From: Protea cynaroides
Lineage: Eukaryota > Streptophyta > Magnoliopsida > Proteales > Proteaceae
Assembly: GCA_028583415.1 (NCBI GenBank)
Contig: CM053265.1
Coordinates: 38,335,597-38,399,596, forward strand
Direction of reading: 5' to 3'
DNA: 64,000 nt
Below the pieces are notes generated by a model. It worked only from the letters and a program-made list of their open reading frames with translations. It was not told the origin of the DNA and ran no database searches. The translations under genes and the position numbers were made by a program. Positions 34,455 to 45,321 of the stretch are shown here, piece by piece. Each line of letters starts with the position of its first letter. Within the stretch, counting starts at the first letter, position 1.

Positions 34455-36980
34455 AGATATGGACATTATGAAGTTTTGGTCATATCTTTTGGATTGACAA
34501 ACGCACCAGCAACCTTTATGGAACTTATCAACCGGGTTTTCCATGACATATTGGATACGTCGGTTATTGTATTCATTGATGATATATTAGTCTACTCTAA
34601 AGACAAGGAAACTCATGTCAAGAATCTAATCGTCGCTCTGCAACGACTACGGAGGGAAAAGCTCTACGCCAATTTACAAAGTGTGAGTTTTGGCTAAAGA
34701 AAGTCGCATTTCTAGGCCATGTAGTATCCTCTGAAGGAATTAAAGTGGATCCCAGCAAGATCGAGGCTATTGTAAAGTGGGAAGCACCGAATAGTGTTGT
34801 AGAAATTAGAAGTTTTCTAGGTCTAGCTGGGTATTATCGACGAATTGTGGAAGACTATTCCCGAATTGCCGTACCTCTTACTAGTTTGACTAAGAAGGGC
34901 GAGAAGTTTGTTTGGATGGACAAATGCGAGAAGAATTTCCAAACCTTGAAGGCTAGATTGATATCAGCTCCAATCTTAACCATCCTGATTCCAGGACAAC
35001 CATTTATCTTGTACACCGATGCGTCGAGACTGGAATTATGATGTGTACTCATGCAAAGAGAACAAGTAATTGCTTATGCCTCAAGACAACTGAAGACACA
35101 TGAGAAGAACTATCCTACACATGATTTGGAACTAGCGACAGTAGTACATGCTGTCAAAATATGGAGACGTTATCTGTATGGGGAGAAGTTTCAGATTAAA
35201 TCAGACCATAAAAGTCTTACTTATCTATTTAATCAGAAGGAGCTGAATATGAGACAAAGAAGATGGCTGGAATTATTGAAAGACTATTATTGTGATATCC
35301 AGTACCATCTGGGGAAAGCTAATGTAGTAGCCGATGCGTTGAGTAGATAGAAAATGATAAAATTTCAAGGAGAGGTTAGCACAACTGCCCCAATGTGTAC
35401 TACCAGAAAGGTATTCAAGCACAGAAATGAACAGTTTGTGATAGATGGATCAGCCAACCAAGGGTTTATTCATCGGTTTTCAAATATGTTCGCCGCATTG
35501 AAGATTATACCGGATATAGTAGATGAAGTAAAGACAACTATCAAATCAGACCCTTACCTAAGAACCGTACAAGAGGACATCGAAAAAGGTAGGACTAACC
35601 CTGAGTTCACCTTGGACGAAGAAAAGGTACTGAAGTACAAAGGAAGAATATGTGTATCCGAAACAGAAAGCTTGGACATTAGACACCGATTGATGAAAGA
35701 AGCCCATACCACCATCTATTCGATACATCCTGAAAGCATAAAAATGTATCATGATCTAAAGAAATTATATTGGTGGAGAGGAATGAAAGCAGATGTACCT
35801 AAGTACATGTATCAATGCCTAAATTGTCAGAAAGTAAAGGCTGAACGACAAAGACCGGCAGGACTATTACAGCCATTATCGGAACCAGCATGAAAATGGG
35901 ACTGCATCACTATGGACTTCGTCACAGGATAACCAATGACTCCTCGAGTAGTTGACGCAGTTTGGGTGATTGTAGACCGCCTGACTAAAACAGCTCGCTT
36001 TATACCTATACGACCTCAGTATACACTGGAGAGGTTAGCTAAGCTGTATGTGGATAATATTGTGCGATTACACGGTGTACCTGAAAGTACTGTGTCCGAT
36101 AGAGATCCATGATTTACTTCAAAGTTTTGGGAAGGATTGCAAAGGCTATGGGTACAACATTGAAGTTTAGTACTGCATTCCATCCACAGACAGATGGACA
36201 GTCAGAGCGTACAATTCAGAATCTAGAAGATATGCTTCGAGCATGTGTAATTGATTTTAAAGGATCATGGGATGAAAAGTTACCACTGATTGAGTTCGCT
36301 TATAATAATAGCTATCAGGCTACTATACAGATGTCACCCTATGAAGCACTGTATGGCAGAAAGTGTCGAACTCCCTTGTTTTTGAATGAAGTTGGGGAAC
36401 ATACTATTGTTGGACTGGAATTTGTTGAAGAGACTTGTCGAGTGGTCGACATTATCAAAGAAAGGGTGAGAACAGCTCAGAATCGTCAGAAGCAATATGC
36501 CGATACCCGACGCCGAGACCTTGAGTTCGTCGTGGGTGATAAAGTATTCTTAAAAGTATCGCCTATGCGAGGATTGAAACGGTTTGGACAGAAAGGTAAA
36601 CTAAGTCCAAGATATGTCGAGTCATATGAGATTCTAGCTAAGCTTGGGAAAGTGGCTTACCAGTTAGCACTACCACCATCTATGTCAAGTGTGCATGACG
36701 TATTTCACATTTTCTTATTGAAGAAGTATGTCAAGGATCCGACACACGTTTTGACAATGGACATACCCGATTTGACTGAAGATTTGATATTTGAAGTAGC
36801 ATCGACTGAAATCACTAGTCGGAAGGTTCAACGACTACGCAACCGTGATATCTATTATGTTAAGGTCACCTGGAGAAGTAGAGATATTGAAGAAATCACA
36901 TGGGCAGAAGAGAATGCTATGCGAAAGTAATATCTTCATTTATTTGACTCGGAAGGTATATACAATTTCGAGGACAAAAT
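34455..36980 (+). pseudogene. Element C pol, 5'-deleted: RT core, RNase H, integrase, tail
   Basis: It starts inside RT (SFGLTNAPATFMELI, FIDDILVYSKDKETH) after the LTR-RT deletion. RNase H (LYTDASRLEL-stop, YASRQLKTHEKNYPTHDLEL) and integrase (HPESIKMYHDLKKLYWWRG, QCLNCQKVKAERQRPAGLL, then AFHPQTDGQSERTIQNL) follow. Lesions include a frameshift near 34675, stops at 35039, 35348, 35893 and 35930, a stop at 36109 (CGA to TGA) with a one-base loss near 36137, and a stop at 36928. It ends with the chromodomain-like YYVKVTWRSRDIEEITWAEE and a purine tract before 37001. Confidence 0.9.
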
Positions 36981-37000
36981 TTTTATAAGTAGGGGGAAAT

Positions 37001-39268
37001 TATAAGACCTGTATCGAACTAACCCGGTCGTACCACCTTGAACCAGGTCTACCCATCATGGTCGAGCCAAATGGATCAAGTGCGTGAAGGAGATCACGAT
37101 CCCAGGTATTAAACTGACCCAAAAATACTAAAAATAAGGGGAGGGTCGCACACCCAGCTAGGCAGGGTCGGACCCCCCAAGATAGAAAGTCAGACCCTGA
37201 GTTTTTAACCGGGGGTCAGACATTTTAGAACCAAGGGTCGATGGGATCTCCGACCCCCTCATCGACCCCAGTCTGTCGACAGAAACCGTGAATTAGGAAC
37301 TTTCCTAATTTCAAAGGGATTATTTCCTAATCTCAATGGGACGTATTTTGAAAGTTTCTACTCTATAAATATGATGTCCCTAAGCCTCTTTCACTCCTTT
37401 AGAACCTTAATTGGATTGAGAGAAAGAGAAGAGAAGGAGAAGAGAATGAGAAGAGAAGGAAAGTGGAGAAGAAGATCAAAGAGAAGGTTATAGAGAGATA
37501 AGCCTAATTCTCAGGTATGGATACTATCTCCAAGTAATTCTACAGACCTTAGAATAGATAGTGAAGAGGGAATGACCTAGGAGAAACCCAAATCATCCAT
37601 CCGTGGTTAGGTTTTCATGGAAAAACATAGGGGAAATCATAGAAACCATGTAAGGGAATAAACTATGGTTCTAAGCCATAGAACATGTATGTAATGGATT
37701 GTAGAAGCAAGCCATAGGACCCAAACACGAAGGAATGGACTGTAGGATGAAAAATTGACTAAACCCACAGGGGATCGCATGGGGGTCGATGGCCAATTGA
37801 CCCTACCAGACCCTAACAATCGACCCCCAGTGTTTGGGATGTCCAGAATCTGGGTGGTAGCACCCAGGGTCGATGGAACCTCCAACCCTGGCATCGACCC
37901 CCAGTTAACAGCATGCTTTTTAAAATCAAAATTAATTCTAATTAAATTCTATCGACTTGATTAGGTCTTCTAGTGATATACTATTGATATTTAATTGATT
38001 CTTAAAGCTTGAAAGAGGACCTACGATCAAGCAAAGGTGAGGGAACAAGACCTAAACTAATTGGTTAATAAAAACTATTTTACTCTTGAGTCCAATGCCA
38101 TGATTGATTTTATGCGTGTATGATTGTCATGTGCATTCAACATGTCATCCAATATTTTTATTATTACTGTTCATGCATATTTAATTATTGTTTATAATGT
38201 GATGATGATGATGATAGGAATAGGCATGTGGATGTATGTGTGTGGTTGGTGTGCTTGATGTGAGCGAGTATTATGGGGAGGTGTCATAGGTGAGGCCTCA
38301 GCACTCTAGCTTTATCTCTAACTCAAGTCTTGTCCACTGACATCGTCGTATTTCCATTACCTTAGTAGAATTATTACGTCGTAGGGTATGAGGGGAGGTG
38401 GTCTCAGACCGTGTAGTCACTGACTCTGCCGAGGGGCCTTAGCCCTATCTCTATGGACGTATTGAGGGATGCTAGGGTGAGGCCTTGGATACACTGTTTG
38501 GCATTAGGATTGGTTAGTTACAAGCCCAGTTTGCGAGCTCTCGCCAACAGGGGCTTACGTGTTTGTATGGGCAACGGGTACATCAATAAACGTGACCTTT
38601 GCATGTACACTGTCCATGGTGGGTGCATGTGGAACGACAATAAACGTTACCTTTAGGAGGCTTCACACACTCGTGTATAGAGGTGCGGCATCTATAAACG
38701 TGACCTTTGGCCACCTATCATTTCTATAGCACATTGCAAACTTATTTACCAGACCAAAGATATGAATTGAATGCATGCATATGTTTGTTGTATTGTTTTG
38801 TTTGCTCACTGAGCCATGATGTGTGCTCACCCTCTCGACGTCGAATATTTTTAGTTGATGATACAGGTACTACAGTTGAAGATTATATGAGTGCTCCGGT
38901 GTATGCGCGTGTTGCTGCAATGGAAGCCGAAGACTTAGTAGATACGCATGACCCCTCATGCGAGTGCAACTCATGCGTATTCTATTAGGATTTTATTTGA
39001 ATTTATAAAGGGATGTAATTGATATTTTATTTATTTATGTCTCAGTTGATACAATAATAACTTGATATTTTAATTATGATTATTATAGTTAGAGTTCTTA
39101 GTTCATTTACTATAATACTTCCGCTATTGTGTATTAATTCTGATTATGGTTGTGGATGTGCATGGTTTTATTTTTAATGGATATGGCCTATTAGAGATCC
39201 TGGTTGAACCGTTGATTTATTAGCGGTTCATCACACTGTTCTGAATGGTACAGAATTGGGGTGTGACA
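37001..39268 (+). repeat. LTR C2 (3' LTR of C and at the same time 5' LTR of the next internal region)
   Basis: It begins TATAAGACC (TG changed to TA) behind a polypurine tract and ends TGTGACA followed by a primer-binding site. It is very close to LTR C1 in sequence. It thus has pol to its left and PBS plus antisense ORF to its right. A donor-like CAG|GTATGG lies at 37514/37515. Confidence 0.9.
38854..38988 (+). CDS. Conserved short LTR frame (C2 copy)
   Basis: 44 open codons: VDDTGTTVEDYMSAPVY ... DPSCECNSCVFY, then stop. Compared with 2534-2668, a large share of the changes is synonymous and the CECNSC core is identical in protein but not in DNA. Confidence 0.5.
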   Translation, partial: VDDTGTTVEDYMSAPVYARVAAMEAEDLVDTHDPSCECNSCVFY

Positions 39269-39269
39269 A

Positions 39270-39283
39270 CTTGGTACCAGGGC
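39270..39283 (+). other. Primer-binding site behind LTR C2
   Basis: CTTGGTACCAGGGC has two changes from the tRNA-iMet complement seen at 2962. Confidence 0.7.
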
Positions 39284-39559
39284 ATCTCAGGCCTTGTCTG
39301 TGAAACCGTAGACTTCCACAAAAGGTCGTGAACTGAGATAGGATAAAAATTTAAAAGAAGTAATAATAAAACACCATAAGCATCTGTGTTGTTTGAGACT
39401 AAACTGAAAGAGAATAATACATCTATTAAATGAGAAATAAATTTATATACAACCAAAAAGGAAGAACAAATGTTTATATATATATATGATTAAGGCAGAG
39501 TACAGTCCACAGTCCGGACAGTTACTCTGAAGTACAAAAAGAAAAATAAAATAAGTACA

Positions 39560-40951
39560 TCAAGAGGCTGGAGGTGATGGGGGAGGCGGTGCCTCACTGT
39601 CTCTATCGTAGTCCTCAGCGTAGACTCTAGTCAACCAAGCTATCTGACTCTGGATCGTCTGGAGACTAGCTATGAGATCAGCCACCCACTGGTCAGTTAC
39701 ACACTGAGCATCCCTAAGCTCTCCCATCCGTTGATCCGATACGTGCTGAGCAGCTAGAAGCTCCCCCACTTGCTGATCCCACACGCATTGAGCAACCAGA
39801 AGCTTTCCCACCTGTTGATCGGACGAGCGCTGAGCCTCTAGACGCTCTCCCATCCTCAGGTCAGACATACGCTGAGCCTCTCGTATCTCGTGTAATATCC
39901 TCATCATGTCATCAGATGGAGAATACGAAGGACCAGCTGCATGTGAAGGACTAGCTGAAGAAGACGGACCAGCTCTAGTAGCATGAGTAGGTGATGGAGG
40001 AGGTATGGCATCTACATCCATGTATAGCTGATCGTTATCATCCCCATGAACCCCTGCTCCAGCGACTGCTGTTGCTGCCTCAGCGTCAGCCATCTCCACT
40101 CGAGTGCGAGGGCGCACCATCGCGTTCCTCTCCTCATCACTGACCTGGGCATCCCGCATGCCCATCTTGCAGATGGCCTCCCAATCCAGAGGTGATGAGA
40201 AGGATTTCTCCTGAATCTTCTCATCCAACAAATCAACCCCGAGGCAGGTAAGCAAGGTAGTGATCATGCGTCCATAAGGAAGGTTGCCAGTGTGACTGGG
40301 CAACGTGGCACTGATCATCGTTTGCATGATGATGTAGGGAAGGCAGACGGGCTGCCTAGTGCATATGTAGTACAACAGATACTGGGTCAACTGGGAGACC
40401 CTCTCGTAGTGACCACTCTGCGGTATCAGGTTATGCTGAATGATCTTGCAGTATACCCGGGGATCTGAACGCAGATAACTCGCCTTCATCTCCCAACGAT
40501 CAGGTCTGATGAGCTGACTATCGATCTCAGCCCTCATCTGTAGAGAAAAAAACTGGGGCTCTCCAGGAGCACAGAACACCAAGGGGTCGACATAGGAAAT
40601 GCCCAACAAGTCGGCCAGCTGTCGATAATCAAAGGAAACATCAACCCCCTTGACGTAACTGGTGATCCGAAGCTCACCACCCCTCTCAACATCATTGTAA
40701 TCTCCCACCACTTGGAGAGTACAGTAGAACTGGCGTACCAAGTCAGGACGGGTACACGGGTCATAGGTGATGATGGGAAGCCATCCCATATCACCAAAGG
40801 CCCCCTCCACATTGAACAAGGCTAAGCTAGCCAAGTCCACTTTGCGGCCGCCCTCTACCTTCTTGGGAGCGTAGTGGGCATACTGTGTCTCGGCTTCATT
40901 GGAACGAAAGTGAAGACGGTCGTGAACTCTGGGTACCTTGTTACGAGCCAT
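39560..40951 (-). CDS. Intact antisense ORF (aORF), 463 aa, plant transposon-protein type
   Basis: This is the longest intact gene of the retroelements in this window apart from a 504-codon piece of M1 pol. It starts MARNKVPRVHDRLHFRSNEA. The N-terminal two thirds (about residues 20-290) resemble the plant family annotated as putative plant transposon protein, with DLVRQFYCTLQVVG, then ITSYVKGVDVSFDYRQLADL and LLGIS, and later PLDWEAICKMGMRDAQVSD. A low-complexity Pro-Ser linker follows, then five 14-residue repeats (about 363-432; type SDQQVGKLLVAQCV, likely coiled coil), and a Pro-rich end. It lies between PBS and gag, in reverse direction. A 442-bp 5'-UTR intron (see 40957-41398) supports expression as its own mRNA. 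No nuclease or DNA-binding motif is evident; function unknown. Confidence 0.8.
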   Translation of the reverse strand: MARNKVPRVHDRLHFRSNEAETQYAHYAPKKVEGGRKVDLASLALFNVEGAFGDMGWLPIITYDPCTRPDLVRQFYCTLQVVGDYNDVERGGELRITSYVKGVDVSFDYRQLADLLGISYVDPLVFCAPGEPQFFSLQMRAEIDSQLIRPDRWEMKASYLRSDPRVYCKIIQHNLIPQSGHYERVSQLTQYLLYYICTRQPVCLPYIIMQTMISATLPSHTGNLPYGRMITTLLTCLGVDLLDEKIQEKSFSSPLDWEAICKMGMRDAQVSDEERNAMVRPRTRVEMADAEAATAVAGAGVHGDDNDQLYMDVDAIPPPSPTHATRAGPSSSASPSHAAGPSYSPSDDMMRILHEIREAQRMSDLRMGERLEAQRSSDQQVGKLLVAQCVWDQQVGELLAAQHVSDQRMGELRDAQCVTDQWVADLIASLQTIQSQIAWLTRVYAEDYDRDSEAPPPPSPPAS

Positions 40952-40956
40952 AGTAT

Positions 40957-41398
40957 CTGCAAATAAGAAAGAAAAACAGATAATGGATTAGTAGAGAGTA
41001 AAAACCTGAAATTTCAACATAATAACGACATAAATTGGTCAAAAGCCTCACTTTTCACCCATACGCGTGGCTAGGAGGACTTACATAGATCCTAGACTAT
41101 CCTGTGAGACTCATATAGTCGGAAATTTCAACTAATTAGATTGAATTGCAAGAAATTTCAAGAAATTCAAAATCTTGACAAAATTAGGGCAAAAAGTGTA
41201 AAGTTCGAGTTTCTCGATAACCAACCGATGAAACTCAAATATTTTTGAGGGCTTTCATTCCTTGAGTCACCAACAACAAAAGCCCCCAATAAAAATAGAA
41301 TTTTTTCAGTTGAAAAAAGTTTAATTTGAAAAATACAAGATGAACGAGCAAAAACATAGGTAAAGAAACCTAAAAACATGAAAAGGTAGAAGACATAC
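40957..41398 (-). other. 5'-UTR intron of the aORF (C copy)
   Basis: On the minus strand the donor is CTACAG|GTATGTC and the acceptor TTATTTGCAG|ATACT, five bases before the ATG. The length is 442 bp, identical to the inferred intron in M1 (52888-53329). Confidence 0.65.
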
Positions 41399-41574
41399 CT
41401 GTAGCGGAGGTGTAGATGATGAAACAAGGAGTGCAAACCACCAACGGATCGGAGTTGTCACTGTAGCAACTTAGAGGGACGAGTTGAGTCGGAGCGGAGA
41501 GGAAAGAATGGGAAATGGACTTTGAATCAGAACTTAAAAAATCAGATTTTTAGTCCGGGGGAAAATTCGATTAA

Positions 41575-41760
41575 AACAATCGACCCACCCATTGACCCCC
41601 GCATCGACCCTAGGCTATTGGTGATCTGACAGAGAACTAGGGGTCGCACCCTGGGTCGGACATCCTCCGACCCCCCCCCCCCCATCGACCCCCGACTCTC
41701 GAGAAGAATGTGTGATTTCCTAGGGTCGCAGACTGAGGGTCGGACACCCATCGACCCTGC
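41575..41760. promoter_or_regulatory. GGGTCGA/TCGACCC array between aORF and gag (C copy)
   Basis: A dense run of GGGTCG and CGACCC words, with a C14 tract, lies between the divergent aORF (first exon ends at 41399) and gag (ATG at 41905). These are the same words as in the family A LTR clusters. A shared promoter or silencer target is inferred. Confidence 0.5.
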
Positions 41761-41904
41761 AGTGAAAACACAGCATTTTCGACAGAATGACCTGAAAATT
41801 TTGAAATTTGCATTTGTTAATGGTTTTAAAATATGAGAATGAAGTATTTAATGATTTTCTCTCGTATTCAATGATTTCAGGCAATCCCACTATCAGATTA
41901 ATTA

Positions 41905-41960
41905 ATGTCGGGACGTAGAGCAACCAGACAGAGCCGTAACACTATCCCACCACCACCACC
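41905..41960 (+). pseudogene. Start of gag, cut by LTR D
   Basis: MSGRRATRQSRNTIPPPPP agrees with the gag start of M1 (MSGRRVTRQTRNAVPPPPP). The frame is interrupted after 18-19 codons by TGTAAGACCC, the start of another LTR. Confidence 0.8.
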
Positions 41961-43661
41961 TGTAAGACCCGCACGCCACGAACCCGGCCTAACCTTATAT
42001 TTTGTGTCGGGACCCGTCTACATATCATGGTCGAGCCAAGTGGACCAAGTGGACCAAGTGTGTGAAGAAAAACCATGACACAATATGAAAATTTACTCAA
42101 AAACAGTCAAAATGAGGGTAGGGTCGCAGGTTTTAACAGGAAGGTCCGACCTGCCATCGACCCCCACCATTGACCCGTGACAAGGGGTCGCAGGGGTCTA
42201 TGAATTGTTCGACCCCCCCATCAACCCCCGGTAATCGGGAAAATAGCATGAACCGAAAATTAAGAAACTTTCCTAATTTCAATTGGAACCTTTCCTAAAC
42301 TCAATGGGACTTATTTTGGGAGGTTTTACTCTATAAATAGGACGTCCCTAAGCCTCTTTCACTCCTTTTACAACCCTAATTGGATTGAGAGAAAGAGAAG
42401 AGAAGGAAGAGAAGGAGAAGAGAAAGAGAATTGAAGAAGAAGACCAAGGAGGAGGAAATTCAGAGGAAACTCTGAATCTCAGCAAACCTAAGGTATGATT
42501 ACATTCCCCATGATTTATTTAAGACCTTAGAATGATTTATGAAGAGGGTATGACTTAAAATAAACCCAAATCACCCATCCATGGTTAGGTTTCAATGGAA
42601 ACCATGTAAGTGAATAAAGAATAGTTCTAAACCATTGAACATGTATGGAATGGACTATAAAAGGAAGCCATATGACCCAAAAATGAAAGAATGGAAGAAA
42701 TTTGATATTTTTGACTCAAATCATGGGGGGTCGCACCTAGGGTCGATGGAACCTCCGACCCTAGCATCGACCCCCAGCACTCGGGAAGTTCAGGAAAGGA
42801 GGGGTAGCACCTAGGGTCGATGGAACATCCGATCCTAGGCATTGACCACCAGTTAACAGCAAGCTGTATAAATTAGAATAAATTCTAATTAAATTCTATC
42901 GACTTTGTTAGGTTTTCTAGCAATATAATATTGATATAAAAGTGATTCTTAAGGCTTGAAAGAGGATCTACGAACAAGCAAAGGAGAGGAAATAGGACTC
43001 TAAACTAATTTATTAATAACAAACTATTTTTATTTCTTGAGTCCAATGCCATATTGATTCTATGCATGTATGTTTGTATGTGCATTCAACATGTCATCCA
43101 ATATTTCTATTATTTGTTCATGCATATTTACTTTATTATTTATAACATGATGGTGATGATGATGATAGGAATAGGCAAGTGAATGTAAGTGTGTGGTTGG
43201 TGTACTTGATGCGAGCGAGTATCAAGGGAGGTGTGATGAGGACGTCAATAAACGTTAACCTTTGGCGGGTCTCAGCACTCTAGCTCTATCTCTAACTCAA
43301 GTCTTGTGCATTAGCATCGTCGTATCGCCATTACTTTAGCAGAACTATTACGTCGTAGAGTATCAGGGGAGGTGGTCTCGGTCCTTGTAGTCTCTGACTC
43401 TATCGGGGGACCTTAGCTCTATCTCTATGGACGTTCTGAGGGATGCTGGGGTGAGGACTTGGATACACTATTTGGCATTAGGATTGGTTAGTTGCAAGCC
43501 CAGTTTGCAAGCCCTCACCAGCAGGGGCTTACGTGTTGGTATGGCACTGTACAGTAATAAACGTTAACCTTTGTTGTACAATGTTATGGTAGGGTGGATG
43601 GGGACAACAATAAACGTTAACCTTTGGGTGGACATCCACACCCTGTGTATAGAGGCGAGGT
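41961..43661 (+). repeat. LTR D, 3'-truncated, distinct subfamily
   Basis: It begins TGTAAGACCC but its first 150 bp differ from the other LTRs (GCACGCCACGAACCCGG, doubled GGACCAAGT). TATAAATA lies near 42333 and a donor-like AAG|GTATGA at 42492/42493. It holds cluster 2 and the AATAAACG motifs and stops at GTATAGAGGCG, losing the last 600 bp with the short conserved frame and PBS. Confidence 0.85.
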
Positions 43662-45165
43662 AATGCACACCCCAGTGCAGAAGTTTGGTGCACAACAAGC
43701 AGTGTATCAAGGTGGTTAACCTTATCAGCCATCGATGTATGGGATAGTTGTATCATGACAGAATGATCCGACAAAGATTGAAGAATGTCTTCTGAAGATG
43801 ATACCTCGGACATTTTCAGCAAAGGATCAAATCTATTATGGCCATATATCTAGATAGGTTTATATAGGATGCGGTGCATTATTGATTTACTCTTATGATT
43901 ATAGAGGATGCACATACCAGATTTAAATTCTCGGGCCTTGACAGGATACCTTCTTGATTTAACCTGTCAATTGGAGTTATAGATATTGTTTCTTTAGTAT
44001 TAGTCCTGGTTATACCAATCTGAACAATTTTCATGATCGACAACATAAATAGAGATATGAACTGAATGAATAGTTAAATGTTTAATCGTGTTGAGCATAC
44101 ATCTTCTGATTTATACTTGATTTATTGATGTACAAAATATTTCTCCAAATTTATACCTGATTTACTGACGTATGAAAGCTTCTCCAGATTTACTCTTGTA
44201 GTGCCTTGACCAATAGCATTATATACTCAATAGAACCTGTAACCATGAAGTTAAGAGCTGTAGAACCTCTATTTCCATGTATTTGGACCACCGTGCAACC
44301 TAACGACCTTTGGATGTCTGTTGGATTACCATAGATTTACTCCTGATTCTTAAAACCTAGGTTCACTAGATAAAGAAAGTGTTCGTCGTCATACTAAATT
44401 CGAAAGAAGGAAAGGAATTATTTTTGGATAACCATTCTGACATCCATTGAAAAGATGTTTAGTGATAATGGAATTATTGGAAGAAAGATGATTGGATTCA
44501 GATTAAATGCTATGGCCAATAAACCTCAGATGGAGTAATGGAAAATCTATTTTGAGATTGCTGAATGGATGGATATGAGTTATGTCTATAAAAGAGTGCA
44601 TGAGCGAAAGTGAGAACTATCAAGGGTAGCCAGTAAAGAAATAGATAGCACTCAAGTAAAGTTAAAGATGGTTATATCGGTATGAATTTTAACAAGGTAG
44701 AAGATTCCTAAAGACAAATCTAAGAGTGGATACAAGGATAAAGTCAAAAATCGTGGCATTGATAGTATTCGGATTAGTATAAGTAATACTGAGTTATGCC
44801 CAATGTCGATTGAGATGATTAAGCAAAGACCAAGACAGTTTGGCAGAATTAATGAAATTTTGAGCATATACTCTAATGCTTAGACTTGGGATATGTAACG
44901 AGTAAATAGTCAGAAGATGCTTTTCGAGATATATAATAGAATGATAAAAGGAGGTGTAAGCTAATGAGCTTTTTGGGATATATGAAATTTCCAACAATAG
45001 TTTTTGAAAAACTAAGAGAGGAAGGAACTACACGAGCTCTTAAAACCTTATATCAGATTTTGCTAGTTCAAGCCCTTTCGACTAGATGTTGTATGGGTTG
45101 AGTGTTATGAACAATGTCCAAATCATATGGATGGACAGAATTTGGATGCAACCTGAGTCGACTTT
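43662..45165 (+). pseudogene. Element D internal fragment: degenerate gag
   Basis: It corresponds to 3890-5430 of A1 over its whole length (PVQKFGAQQAVYQGG at the start; KSYGWTEFGCNLS near the end, where protease begins). Full of stops. It joins LTR D by a deletion at the left and minus-strand integrase at the right. Confidence 0.7.
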
Positions 45166-45321
45166 AGATGGTCTAGAATCTGAATTGTATGCTCCGACTG
45201 GCCATCTGTTTGTGGATGGAATGCATTATAAAACTTCAATGTTGTACCCATAGCCTTTTTCAATCCTCCCCAAAACTTCGAAGTAAATCGTGGATCTCTA
45301 TCAGACACAATACTTTTAGGT
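45166..45321 (-). pseudogene. Element M2 integrase, left piece
   Basis: Minus-strand translation gives SDRDPRFTSKFWGGLKKAMG and AFHPQTDGQSEHTIQIL, the middle of the integrase core with its second Asp and the Glu region. It is interrupted at 45321 by element M1 and continues at 57211. The five bases TAGGT before M1 pair with CAGGT behind it. Confidence 0.85.
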
